From assembly GCA_036023115.1 (NCBI GenBank), contig JAYKKT010000091.1, positions 29,950,001 through 30,014,000 of the forward strand: DNA of 64,000 nt, given 5' to 3'. The position numbers were made by a program, and so were the translations under genes. This stretch comes from Brasenia schreberi (lineage: Eukaryota; Streptophyta; Magnoliopsida; Nymphaeales; Cabombaceae). The notes beneath the pieces are model-generated. The model saw nothing but the letters and a program-made list of their open reading frames with translations. It searched no databases and had not been told where the DNA came from. This document shows, in pieces, positions 34,417 through 44,990 of the stretch (position 1 is the stretch's first letter; each line of letters opens with the position of its first letter).

Positions 34417-36245
34417 TTGTGAATAGTGGACAAATTAGTGACCAAATAAAGTGCTATTAGTGTATACTGGAATTAGTAGTATGCCCCAATGAAAAGATTT
34501 AAGACCAAGATGTAAAAGTATGGAAAATTAAATATGTATCGAACAAATTGATAAATGTAATATAATCTAAAGATTCTAAACAAAATCCATGTGAACATAG
34601 TCATGCCAAATTGTCCATCTACATAAAACATTACCTGGAAAAGGTAACCAAATTATTCCAACCTATGATTATAACCCTAAGTAACCTAAATTACTAGGGC
34701 GATATATATGCCTGCACATGATAAGCCTGGTTCATCAGTAATAGTGTTGGTTCGGCTCCTCGATGAGTGCATATGTTAACATAGTTTATGGAAGTTGTGT
34801 TGTTGGAGATGGTCTAATTAGTTGACTATTTGAGAAGTTGATGGTATTTGAAAAATAATATCTAATATAAAAGATGCAATACGTATAATATGCATAATTT
34901 TATATAATGTTACAAGATCCAATAGATGTGCTAACTATTGGCAGGTGTAAAATAAAAGGGAGTAAAATGTTTTTGACACTCGACTCTCCTTGCTAACATG
35001 TCTATAAACAGGAGATCCAATTGTTTAACATGTACAAGAGGAGTTCTTGATGCTTTAAATAAATTAGGAAAAGGGATGCCTATCGTTGTTGAAATAATTT
35101 TCTACATATGATTCTTCTTCATCTTCTTATTTTGGTTCTTCAAAATAAAAGTTTTCTTTGTTTTTCTCTTGATATGTGGAGAAGAGCCTCATGCCTTGTC
35201 TTTTGTTTTGCCAGTTGCTCCATTTCGACGAGCTTGATCTCATATGCGCTCTTTCTCTTTCTCTTCCTCTTGATGCTTCATACACTTAATCTGATTCTTA
35301 GCATATGAGTAAATAATCTTATAAAAGACTTCATCATCTGTCAGTCATTCAGCTTGATCTTTAATTGTTGTTTTCATGTCAAGAGGGAGATGATTTGCTC
35401 GTCTGGTTCTCTTAATTCATTGTAACATCTTATTATATTGCATAAATACTGAATCATTAAGCTATTGATGTGCTAGTTCATTCCTCTCCTTTCTAGGAAT
35501 ACAAGGAAACAGATAATATTATATGTATATGTTAAATGTAAATGGGTAGAATTGTATTTCAGCATTGAATTTTTGTAATTTTCTTTTATTTCTGTATTTT
35601 CTTTTTTGTTAAATAGCCAGCACCAAGTGCTCCCAACAGCTACAAATTCTAGCCGTTCAATGTATAAAGCATTTAAGCAATACATCTTTAGCAAAATTAC
35701 AACTTTTATAATTGAAAAAATTAATTACATATTGTAATCTGGATCAACTAAATACTTCTAACAACATAGGAGCATTATCTCTTAATTTTACATGTTCTCT
35801 TCGTAGGATTACAAAAGACCTTTCTTTGACTATAATAGCTTTATGCTATTCTTTAATGTACATGTTGCTTTTAGCTAATTCTTCATGTGATTAAACTAAA
35901 CAAGGTTGGAGGGATTGATATGTTGTTCGTTAGACTGTTTTCATAATTATTGACCTGAGTTACTCTAAATTTTTGTTCCCTAAACTTTAGTTGAAAGATG
36001 AAAGGCTTATGTAATATGCTTATGCGCTTGAAAATATTCTACCTTTGCATTGGATTTCTCTATCATATAATTTTTTTCTGAGAGGTCTCTCTACAATGAT
36101 TTGTGTGTTAATAACATCATAAAGAAGAGTTTCACGATAAATACGATGATATTAGTAATTACTTATATGTTACATTATTAGTTTCAACCTTTTCACATTC
36201 ATAGTCAAGTTGGAACACGTTATGAAGTTATGTAGCTTCAACTGC
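34417..36245. other. unassigned AT-rich sequence
   Basis: No gene family or transposon end recognised. I looked for CFIm25 Nudix exons here and found none. Confidence 0.45.
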
Positions 36246-36317
36246 ACAACAATAAGTAATATAATACGATACACTATAGTGAATCGTATCGTGGAGTCCA
36301 TGATACGACCTCCATTA
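36246..36317. repeat. hAT end fragment
   Basis: Contains TACGATACACTATAGTGAATC and CGTATCGTGGAGTCCATGAT. Reversed, GGACTCCACGATACG resembles GGGCTCCACGATACG in the left subterminal region of the hAT element at 41477. It sits where the 5' part of the LTR beginning at 36318 should be. Confidence 0.5.
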
Positions 36318-36417
36318 GAGGGCCTGGCCCCTCCTTCGATCTCCATAGTTTCTCTTCGTTGTTCTTATCGTGTTTGTGATATTCGATCTTCCGTTGTGTT
36401 ACCCATGATTTCCAACA
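36318..36417 (+). repeat. 5' LTR, truncated
   Basis: The last 100 bases match the end of the 39355-39596 LTR: CCCCTCCTTCGATCTC, ATAGTTTCTCTTC.TTGTTC, TTATCGTGTTTGTGATATTC and ending TTTCCAACA. The first about 140 bases are missing. Confidence 0.85.
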
Positions 36418-36430
36418 TGGTATCAGGGCC
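36418..36430 (+). promoter_or_regulatory. primer-binding site, initiator Met tRNA type
   Basis: TGGTATCAGGGCC directly abuts the LTR end. It differs by one base from TGGTATCAGAGCC, the standard copia site. This ties the flanking repeats to true retrotransposon LTRs. Confidence 0.85.
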
Positions 36431-36620
36431 TTCTATTGATGGGAGCAGGGGTTGCGAGTAAGTTTTGTTGGAAAAGAAGATGCTTGAGCGAAACCCTATC
36501 GCGACTGCCGTCACCACCACCTTCAAACCACTAGACCAAATTGCGGCCACTTCCTATTTCCACATAATTTGATTCCCTCTTACACCATCCACCCAAAGCA
36601 ATCTTTGTTTATTGCACTAT

Positions 36621-36932
36621 ATGCTTCCTAGAAGGAGAGTTGCTGAAGTTGACATTGAAACGGAAAGCTTGCTGAAGAAGTCACACATCGATTGCTTAAT
36701 CACCACAGGGAACGACAATATTATGGAGACGATGGCACTCGACAATGGGAACCCACCAGATATCGACGAGGATCTGCACAGTAGGCAACTCGCGGTCTAC
36801 GGGAGGGAGACAATGCTTCGTCGCCTTGCGGGATCGAATGTCCTCATTTCTAGAATGCAGGTCCTTGGTGTCGAAATCGTAAAGAACCTTATCCTAGCTA
36901 GTGTGAAGTCTATCACTTTACATGGCGAGTGG
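36621..36932 (+). pseudogene. UBA1: ubiquitin-activating enzyme E1, captured N-terminal fragment
   Basis: From ATG 36621 the frame reads [20 protein letters not shown], then [39 protein letters not shown] and VKSITLHGE. This matches plant E1 from its first methionine through the start of the adenylation domain, about 100 residues of roughly 1050. E1 activates ubiquitin at the head of the ubiquitin pathway, but the catalytic cysteine and ATP-binding core are absent. Similarity stops abruptly after LHGE, and the open frame then runs 42 codons into unrelated sequence. It begins about 190 bases after the primer-binding site, where gag would normally be. Confidence 0.85.
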
Positions 36933-37239
36933 AAATGTTTGGTAGAAGCGACAATGATTAATGGGTCGTGGCAGACTGAGCTTGCTGGCCAAACAAAGAG
37001 AAGGTGGTGGAGATGGGAAAGTTGCAATTTTGGACAGCTACAGGATTATGCCAGATGATTTCAGCGGTGGTCAAGGGTGTGTTACGACGATCAAAGTGGT
37101 GGTTGGCAGGCTGGTAGCAGACTAAGGATGAGAACAATGGAAGTCATTTTGGTTCCCAACACCCGTATTAAAGATAGTAGAAAGGCGAAGCAGTTTTGCA
37201 CCATCATGACGAGGAACAATTTCAATATATACTTGATTC
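36933..37239 (+). other. unassigned interior between captured UBA1 and PPR pieces
   Basis: Open in one frame to 37058 but without similarity that I recognise. It could be a further captured fragment. Confidence 0.4.
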
Positions 37240-38081
37240 TATCGTTCGATCCAACCCTAACCCAATCAATACACTCAATGTCACAAAGTTGTTCCATGTT
37301 CTCACCATCACGGTCAAATGCGAGTAACCCATCTTCGTCAGCAACAAATTGGTCATCCTCTATGGTACTTTCGGCGACATCGCGTTGGCATGCCAAGTAT
37401 TCGATGGGATGCCTGAACCAAACATTGCATCATGGAACTCGATCATGAAAGTATATATTCAACATGGCCTTCGAGACGAGGCTCGACAACTCCTTTCGTC
37501 CATGATGAGTAACGGGTTGATGCCAAACCAGTTCACGTTGTGTAGTTCCCTGCCTTTGTGTTGTGGGTCTTGTGCTTCTTCATCGTCACTCCAGCATGCC
37601 ATGCAACTACATGGATTGATGGTGAAGTCCGCCCTCCCTGACGAAGTCTATGCAGGCACTGCATTGATGGATGTGCTTATGAAACATGCTTGCTTGGATG
37701 ATGCCGTCAAATTATTTAATGAATTGCCCCAACGAAACATGGTAACATGGAACGTTATGATTTTAGGGGTTGTCTGCAAATGCATCGATCATGTTTTGTG
37801 AATTGCTAAGGTGTGAAGGTATTGGTCTGTTAGAATCTTCATTTGTGACCATGATTGGTGCATGTCGCCTAATGCAAGGGATCAAATTTGGTGAGCAAAT
37901 TCATGGCTTGATTCTTAAAGTTGGTGTGATCTATAATGTTGTGGCTGGGAATGCTCTGGTTGATATGTATGCCAAACATGTGATTATTGGCAGTAGTGAG
38001 AAATTGTTTAACGAAGTTGTTGCTAGAGACACGATTTCTTGGAATACAATGATAGTCTCGTGTATAGACTCTTGGAGATTT
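37240..38081 (+). pseudogene. PPR protein, captured fragment, first part
   Basis: Translation shows GTFGDIALACQVFDGMPEPN, ASWNSIMKVYIQHGLRDEAR, LMPNQFTL, ALMDVLMKH and AVKLFNELPQRNMVTWNVMI, then after a one-base shift near 37760 GIKFGEQIHGLILKVG, VAGNALVDMYAKH and LFNEVVARDTISWNTMI. These are P, L and S type motifs of the PLS subfamily of pentatricopeptide repeat proteins, which bind organelle RNA. Early frame stops occur near 37320. The NPF fragment follows directly. Confidence 0.85.
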
Positions 38082-38400
38082 GACACCGTCTTCTTCATCG
38101 GAAGTATACTCCTAACCGTGCCAATCTATGACCGCATAATAATCCCAATTGCTCGAAAATTCACCGGAAAGCGTGAGGGAATGAGCACCCTCCAAAGAAT
38201 TGCAGTTGGTCTGGTTTTCTCTATCTTTGCCATGGGTGTTGCATCCCTTATTGAGATAAAAGGTTCAAAGTAGCCCATTCTAGCGATGACCTTAACGCAA
38301 ATGTGTCTTCAAGTGTATTTTGGCTTGTTCCCTAATTCTTTTTTGTGGGTGCAGGTGAGGCTTTCACTTATCATTGGATTTGTTCTTGAAAAATGTTGGC
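38082..38400 (+). pseudogene. NPF (NRT1/PTR) transporter, captured fragment
   Basis: TVFFIGSILLTVPIYDRIII, then PIARKFTGKREGMSTLQRIA and VGLVFSIFAMGVASLIEIK match a transmembrane and loop segment in the C-terminal half of NRT1/PTR family proton-coupled nitrate/peptide carriers. A frameshift near 38272 is followed by SSVFWLVP*FFFVGAGEAFTY, the next family motif with one in-frame stop. No intron interrupts it. It lies inside PPR sequence that resumes at 38409. Confidence 0.85.
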
Positions 38401-38408
38401 ATAATGTT

Positions 38409-38660
38409 TAAGGCCTAACCAGACGACATTATCTATTCTTCTTAGCTCTTGTGCACGTTTGAGGAACATTGATTGGAATATGTTTATCCATGCGAAAGCA
38501 ATCAAGATGAATTTTGAGCTTGATGATCACGTGGGCAGTGCTATAATTGCGTTATATGGCAAGTGCAATTTCCTAACAAAAGCACCGATAGCTTTTCACA
38601 ACATGTTAGAGAAAACTGTAGTTCATTGGAATGCAGTTATGCATGGTGCAAAGGTGGTTG
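38409..38660 (+). pseudogene. PPR protein, captured fragment, second part
   Basis: RPNQTTLSILLSSCARLRNI, then FIHAKAIKMNFELDDHVGSA and IALYGKCNFLTKAPIAFHNM, then KTVVHWNAVMHG. These continue the PLS-type repeat pattern of 37240-38081 on the plus strand, in the order expected if one PPR gene had been split by the NPF piece. It breaks off before the C-terminal E/DYW region. Confidence 0.8.
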
Positions 38661-38829
38661 TGAAGGGGCTGATGATTATTGATATGCAAATCGGGCTGCA
38701 AGGGTACAATCCAATTCGTTTGATATGGAGGAAGTGTTATAAAGACACTCATTTTTTTTGATAAGGTGAAAATTGCATTTATGAGGATTGCTAAAATGTG
38801 TTTTACAACCATGAGGTTGCTGGAATTTA

Positions 38830-39170
38830 TAGCCAAATAAGCTGTTGAAAATGTTACAGCCAAAAAGTTGTTGAAAATGACTATCCATGAAGGTTGAGTT
38901 GATGTTGCAACCAAAGAAGCTGTTGAAAATATTACAGTCAAGAAGTTGCTTAAAATGACCAGCCATGAAGACCGAGTTGAAGATGTTGCAACCAAAGAAG
39001 ATGTTGAAAGTGTTGCAGCCAAGAAGCTGCTGAAGATGACCAGTCATGAAGGTTGAGTTTAAGATGTTGCAGCCAAAGAAGTTGTTGAAAATATTACAAC
39101 CAAGAAGCTGCTGAAAAATGATCAGTCATGAAGGCAAAGTTGAAATTGTTGCAACCAAGAAGCTGCAGAA
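38830..39170 (+). repeat. 80 bp tandem repeat array
   Basis: Diverged units start near 38875, 38953, 39033 and 39113, about 80 bases apart, with AAAATGACCAG(C/T)CATGAAG, GTTGCAACCAAAGAAG and ATTACA.(C/T)CAAGAAG in each. They lie just upstream of the polypurine tract. Confidence 0.85.
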
Positions 39171-39346
39171 GATTGGTGTAACTATAAAGCTAATTAAGAA
39201 CAACCATGAAGGTTGATGGAAATTGTTCTAGATAGGAAGGTTGCTGAAAAGTAGACACCCAAGAGGGTTGAAAAATCAGAAAAAGAGGAACAAAGAATAA
39301 TTTTTTTTAGCAAGTTTGGAGTTCGAAGTATCTCACTCCCAACTTC

Positions 39347-39354
39347 AGGGGGGG
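39347..39354 (+). promoter_or_regulatory. polypurine tract
   Basis: AGGGGGGG lies immediately before the 3' LTR start TGAAGAATATG. It is the primer for plus-strand DNA synthesis. Confidence 0.8.
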
Positions 39355-39596
39355 TGAAGAATATGTTTTCTAGTGTTAGTTTTAGTAATTTTGATGTTTT
39401 AGGTATTATTATAATTATCCGTAGTATTAATGGCATTTTGGTTATTTTATGAGTCCTGTATTAAGGTTAAGACTGAGATTAAGTAAGAGAGAGGGGAGGG
39501 GGCCTGCCCCTCCTTCGATCTCTATAGTTTCTCTTCATTGTTCTTATCGTGTTTGTGATATTCGATCTTCCGTTGCGCTACTTACGATTTTCAACA
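39355..39596 (+). repeat. 3' LTR of the gene-capture element
   Basis: It is 242 bases, starts TGAAGAATATG and ends TTTTCAACA (TG...CA). The last 100 bases match 36318-36417. ACTCG follows, and the left partner of a target duplication is lost with the 5' LTR start. Confidence 0.85.
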
Positions 39597-39849
39597 ACTC
39601 GAAGTTCAATTGAAAGAGAAGACATCTACATTCGATACATTATGCTTTATCACTTCTCATGAAATACAAGGTATGAATCCGTTATTACTTTATTTTGGAG
39701 CTTCCTTCTATATGACGTGTGATGAAAAACTTTTAACTACATGCACCATAAGACCTTTTGATTAATATGTTTTTATCACTAATTAAAAAGAATTGAAGGT
39801 TGACAAAATGAGTCATCTTAAAATTAAAGCTTTTTTGGTTTAAAAGTTA

Positions 39850-41476
39850 GTTTGGTTCCAACATTAAACTTGAATTTACCGTCTCATAAGTTTCGAATAA
39901 TGAGTGTCTTGTTATACCTTCTCATTTATAAAGGATCATCTCTAAAAAAAATGATTGGATGTGGTCATAGAAAGGGAGGCTTTTACATGCTGGGGTATTT
40001 GTATACTCAAAATTTTTGTCATTGTAATATTTTGTCAAATGATGTACTCTTATTGCACAAAAGACTTAGACACTTAAATGTTTGAAAGGGTTATGAACTT
40101 ACGAGTGTTCTTCTATTAGAATAAAAAAATAAAAAAATTTCTCTTACAAAGATTTTGCCCTTAGAAAAATGAAGCATCTACCTTTTCCTAATAGGATATA
40201 TATTACAAGTAAACCTTTTGAAATAGTGCACTATGACATTTAGGGTTCAATATCTGTCATGCCAAAGGGAGGAGTCTTATATTACATGATTTTTGTTGAT
40301 GATTTTACTAGATATATATAGATATATATGTTGAAAGGTAAGTAAAAAATTTGTAAACACTTCGTTATCTTTCACAATATAAAAAATCAGTTTGAATCGA
40401 ACATTAAAATTTTAGATATGATTTGGGAAGAACTTTTTTCAAATGAATTTGAAAAATATATTGAGAACAATAGTATTTTACATCAAAAGTCTTGTATAAA
40501 ACCCCCTCAACAAAATGGTATTGTCGAAAGCAAACATAGACACATAGGGAAACCACTAAGACCTTACTAGTGTCTAGTGAAGTTCCTAAAAATCTTTGAA
40601 TCGAAGCTGTCATGACATTTCTTGACTTTATAAATAGGTTTGAATGGATAGATAGGATGTAATCCTCAGTTTTACCAAATGTTTCACCTATTGAAAAATT
40701 ATTTAAAGTTGTTACTAACCATTCTCGTTTAAAGGTCTTTTGAATTTAAATGTTTTGCATTTTAGATAAAAATGATAAACTTTCTCCTTGTGCTATTAAA
40801 TGCATTTTTATGGGTTATGGCATTGAAAAAGGGGTTATAGGTATTATGATCCCAAGGATGATAAGCTTTATATGTTAAGGGATATTCGGATTTTCAAAAT
40901 GATATTCCTAACTCTATTGATGATTCTAGATACTCTTCCTTCATTGATGTCTTCGGCAATGGTAAGATCAAGAAGAGAATGTAGAGAATCAATGAAACCT
41001 TTTCACCATAATATAGAGCACCCTTATGTCTTAACCACTATTTTTCAAGGGAACCCAAACATCTCATGATTAGCTTGATGCTAGAATAAGGTGGTAGGTT
41101 CCTTAAACAAAGCACATACCTAAAAAGTAGTTGATCATCCTAAAACCCAAAACGTAGGATGTAAGTGGATATATAAAGTTAAGACAAAGAGTGATTATAT
41201 CTTAAAAAGATATAAAACTCCTTTAGTTGCTAAAGGATACACCAAGAGTATGGGATAAAGTATGAAGAAACTTTTGTCCTAGTAATAAGAATGATCACAA
41301 TTCATACTCTTATAACCAATAGTGCCATTAGGAATGGGATATCTTTTAAATGGATGCTAAAAATGCTTTTTTAAATGAATGGTTGAGAGAGAAGGTTTAT
41401 ATGGAACCTCCTTCTGGTTTTGTTATTCTTGAAAATAATGTTTTTTGTCTTAAAAAAGAGTTGTATGGCCTTAAAC
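39850..41476 (+). pseudogene. Ty1/copia protease to reverse transcriptase, before the hAT insertion
   Basis: Plus-strand order: a GAG-pre-integrase segment (GCGHRKGGFYML, then LLHKRLRHLNV near 40045-40085), integrase (FEIVHYDI near 40220, FVDDFTRY near 40290, PPQQNGIVESKHRHI near 40505), then reverse transcriptase (DAKNAFLNEWLREKVYMEPP at 41353, LKKELYGLK at 41450). Frame changes and stops are frequent. It is cut within the LYGLKQ motif and resumes at 44779. Confidence 0.85.
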
Positions 41477-44400
41477 CAGTGTTGTCTGCGTATCGTATCG
41501 TGTATCGCTGGGCTCCACGATACGGGCGTATCGTATCGTATCGTACTTTAATATTAAAATAATGTAAAAATTAATTAAAAATTAATAAAAAAAGTAAAAA
41601 AAAATCAGGAAAAATCTGATAATTGCTTTAAATTCATATAATGTAAGTTTAGTACAGATTGAGCATTCAACATTGAACAATTGCAACCAAATTTACATAT
41701 TTTGAATCCAAAAAATAAAATACAGACATAGTTTACACTTTACAGTACACTACAGTTACATATAATGTTACATTTTACAAATTGTAATCAGGATCATCAA
41801 CTAAATAATCTTCATCTTCTCCTTGTTGCAGATCCTCATCATCATCAGCCACGCCCACACCTTCTTCAAAATCAAATTCTTCATCTCCATAATATTGTTG
41901 CGCTCCTTCCAAATTAATCCAGGCAACGTCTTCTTCTGTTAGGAGGGCATTTTCTTCAGTGTCTTCCATAATCCAATCTTCTAATATATCAAAATTATCC
42001 AAACTTATTGGATCGAACTGACTTTCTTCTCTATTTACTTTTTTTAATTGCCTACGACACAAACAAAGATAAACACTTAGTAAGTAATATTAACAATTGA
42101 AAACTGAAGTTAAATAATATCGAATTAAAAATTTGAAAGTAATACAACATTACCTTTCACGAAGGCGCATGTTACAACGAATATAAACCAAATCATTAAG
42201 CCTTTTGTGTTCCAACCTGTTGCGCTTTTTTGTATGGATGTGTTCAAAAACACTCCAATTTCTTTCACAACCTGTTGCACTACAGGTTTGGCTTAAGACT
42301 CTAACTGCAAAATCTCTAAGGTTTGGACAATCACTTCCAAACCTGTTCCACCAAATATCTGTAAAAAAAATATAAACATTAGAGACATAATAATCCACAA
42401 TAATGTAAGATGCAACTTAAATATGAAAATAAACAATGTACCTGGACGCATCGTAGAGCGGTTGCGAATTACAACAGGCAAACCCATCAAGTGAAGAGCA
42501 TTATCATATATCTCCATCTCTCGATGTATCGCATCTACTATGCTCTCATCAGGGACTAATCTGTCGATGCATTCAATGATTCCTCGATTAACCTCACCGT
42601 CCCTTTTGAAGGTTGCTGAGTATCTCAATGATGGGTTTAGATAGTAGGCTGCTGCATGAATAGGCTGATGCAATTGTTTATTCCATCTACTATCAATTAT
42701 TTTCCACACGGGCACATAATCTCTTTTTTTTTCCATTAAAGTTATTTCTGATCGCTTCTTTTGCCCTGTCCATGGCTTCATAAAGGTAGCCCATAGATGG
42801 TTTCTCCTCGCTGTCAGCCAATCTCAAAACTTTCACTAAAGGACAAATAATTTTCAATAATCTGATACATGCATTCCAAAATGAACTTCTAAAAATCGTT
42901 TCTGCAATCTCATTTCTGTTCCTTCTGTTTTGTGGCAACTCTGCAAATTGTTGCCACTCATCTGAGGAGAACATTCTCTTTAAAGCTTGCTTCTGTCTCA
43001 CAATACTCTGTACAGATAAGAAGTTTGTTGCGAACCGAGTTGCAACTGTGCGAAGAAGTTCTGCACCTTCTGTGTATCTCCTCATCATACACAAAACAAA
43101 TGCATGGTTCTAAATGAATTTTGTAATATCTTGGCAACACTCAGTTGCTGCCTTTATTTCATCCATCTCACCAATGTCCTCGAGGATGAGATCTAAACAA
43201 TGGGTTGCACATGGTGTCCAGTAGAAAGTCCCATAAATATCAGCTAACTCCTTTCCAGCTGCTTTGTAGTTAGCTGCATTATCTGTAATCAATTGGACTA
43301 CATTTTCTAGCCCAACCTCCTGTATAACCTTATCAAATTCCTCTCGTAGGATCTCTGCAGTGTGCCTCTCCTCTGACATATCTAGAGATCTCAAAAACAT
43401 GAGTCCTTTAGGACAATATACAAAAAAGTTAAGCAATGTCCTTCCTCGCCTATCGGTCCATCCATCTGCCATGATAGTGCATCCTGTTTCCTTCCACGAT
43501 TGTCTCAAAGTCAAACAGTATTGCTGCACTTCAATCACGGTCTGATCTAATATCTTTCCTCTAAACTTCTGATAAGAGGGCATCCTGTATCCTGGACCAA
43601 TGTTAGCAATTGCATCTGCCATTGCTTGAAAATGAAAACTGTTTGCTACATTAAATGGAATGCATGCATCATAAAACCATCTGCCCACTGCAAGGTCTGT
43701 TTGATCGTGCAGTTGTTCTGAAGCCATAGCAGCACGAATTCCTGGCTGAGCACCAGGTGTAGTGGAAGGAGGAAAGAACGAATGTATGCTAGAAGAAGAA
43801 ACTCTTCCTCTATTCCTTCCTGAACTTCCTCTTCTACCACCTCCAAAGTCTTCAGTTGCAACCCTCTTTCCTCTGCGAGGTGCTCGCAAACTGCTACTAC
43901 CAATATTTGTTCTAGCATCTGATGGCAAACTATCAGTGAATCCAACTCTAGTGGCAGTAGCATCATAAGCTTCTTCACACATCTGGAAATCATCCTTTTG
44001 TTGTCTCATTTCCTGTATGCTCTCAATCATCTGCAAACATTGCCATTTAATACCTTCTGGCACACTTCTAACTCTGCCTGTGCATGGAGCAACTTCTTTC
44101 CTGGTTCCTGTTAAGTAGTGTTTCAATCTTGAAATTCCACCACTAACCATATTTTCACAAAATAAACATATGATTTTTAACCTTGAACCCTCAACTGGTA
44201 TACCCCACTGTCATGCCGGATCATTAGACTTTGAATGAGAGTCTCCTCCACCCCTCCCTGCCATCTCAATGGAGTACTTTAATTCAAACAAAAACCTGAA
44301 AATAAAAGCACTTCGTAAATCCCCCAATCTTCAAATAACACTCAAATCGAGTGTCTCCCACTTCATGAATGCAATAAAAATCGTATACACACACTTAATA

Positions 44401-44778
44401 ACTTCATATTTTGTCATTAAAAAAAAAAACCGAAAGAACACAAAAAACAATAAATATAAAGGAAAAAAATGAAAAAAACATTAAAAATATACCTAAATCC
44501 GAGTTTGGAGGCTTGGACGGACACCGTAGGGCACGATTTTAGACCTTTGAACACCAAGGAGGCAAAAACCGACTCTTAGGGAGCTTGAGGAATCCAAAAG
44601 GAGAGAGGAAACCCGCGAAAAATCGTGGGTTTCTCTCGGGCCGGGACCCTTTATAAGGGTCCTAGGGCGTATCACCCGTATCGTACGATATGGGCGATAC
44701 GCCCGCACCTGCGATACGGGGCCCCATATCGTATCGTGGTGGCCCACGATACGATACGGTGCGATACGGACAACACTA
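41477..44778 (-). mobile_element. hAT transposon, 3.3 kb, in the copia reverse transcriptase
   Basis: Ends are CAGTGTTGTC on the left and, reversed, TAGTGTTGTC on the right. CCTTAAAC flanks both (41469-41476 and 44779-44786), a perfect 8 base target duplication. Excising the element and one duplication restores an uninterrupted copia LYGLKQ..KAWFDKM reading. Subterminal regions at both ends are dense in CGATACG/CGTATCG. The interior encodes one transposase on the minus strand, read from 44264 down to 41775. Confidence 0.95.
41775..44264 (-). pseudogene. hAT transposase (BED, DUF659, hATC), lightly broken
   Basis: Minus strand from ATG 44264. A BED zinc finger (CLFCENMVSGGISRLKHYLTG, C..C..H..) is followed by DUF659 with MADGWTDRRGRTLLNFF (first catalytic Asp) and LITDNAANYKAAGKELAD (second), then TPCATHCLDLI. 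The hATC dimerisation region has SATGCERNWSVFEHIHTKKR, then an acidic tail to 41775. Two GT-AG introns are evident, about 42440-42363 and about 42165-42050. Breaks: a TGA at 44213-44211 where BED proteins have Trp, a TAG near 43111 replacing an expected Tyr, and a frameshift in a T-run near 42735. The DDE catalytic pattern is intact apart from these. Confidence 0.9.
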
Positions 44779-44990
44779 CCTTAAACAAGTCCAAAAGGCT
44801 TGGTTTGACAAAATGAATGTTTTTATGGTTAATCATGGTTTTACTACATGTTATGACAATTGTTTGTTTATAAAAAATCGGTTGTCGGATATTGCAATTC
44901 TATTACTTTATATAGATGGCACGATCATCACATGGAATAATGACATAAGCATACAACACACTTATATTTTCTTTGCAAGAACTTAATTAC
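44779..44990 (+). pseudogene. Ty1/copia reverse transcriptase, after the hAT insertion
   Basis: From the right target duplication the frame reads LKQVQKAWFDKMNVFMVNHG, then LLLYIDGTIITWNN. YIDG stands at the YVDD active-site position, so the second catalytic Asp is lost. The sequence ends soon after, without RNase H. Confidence 0.85.

Larger units (their letters stand above)
36318..39596 (+). mobile_element. LTR retrotransposon-like element carrying host gene pieces
   Basis: A truncated 5' LTR (36318-36417), a copia-type primer-binding site (36418), an interior without gag or pol, a G-rich polypurine tract (39347) and a complete 3' LTR (39355-39596) are in correct order. The interior holds a UBA1 N-terminal fragment, PPR coding sequence, an NPF transporter fragment and an 80 bp tandem array. 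Gene-capture LTR elements are known in plants (Bs1 of maize is the classic case), but this combination is new to me. It is non-autonomous and its captured frames are broken. Confidence 0.75.

Noticed and set aside
35108..35308. Leu-rich 66-codon frame that could suggest a membrane peptide
   Set aside because: It lies in AT-rich intergenic DNA without a promoter context or recognisable family.
38606..39047. Minus-strand frames with repeated NIFNS/GCN phrases
   Set aside because: They read the 80 bp tandem array backwards and are not an independent repeat protein.
42932..43968. Plus-strand open frames inside the hAT element
   Set aside because: They are opposite-strand shadows of the transposase, whose minus-strand frame carries BED, DUF659 and hATC motifs.
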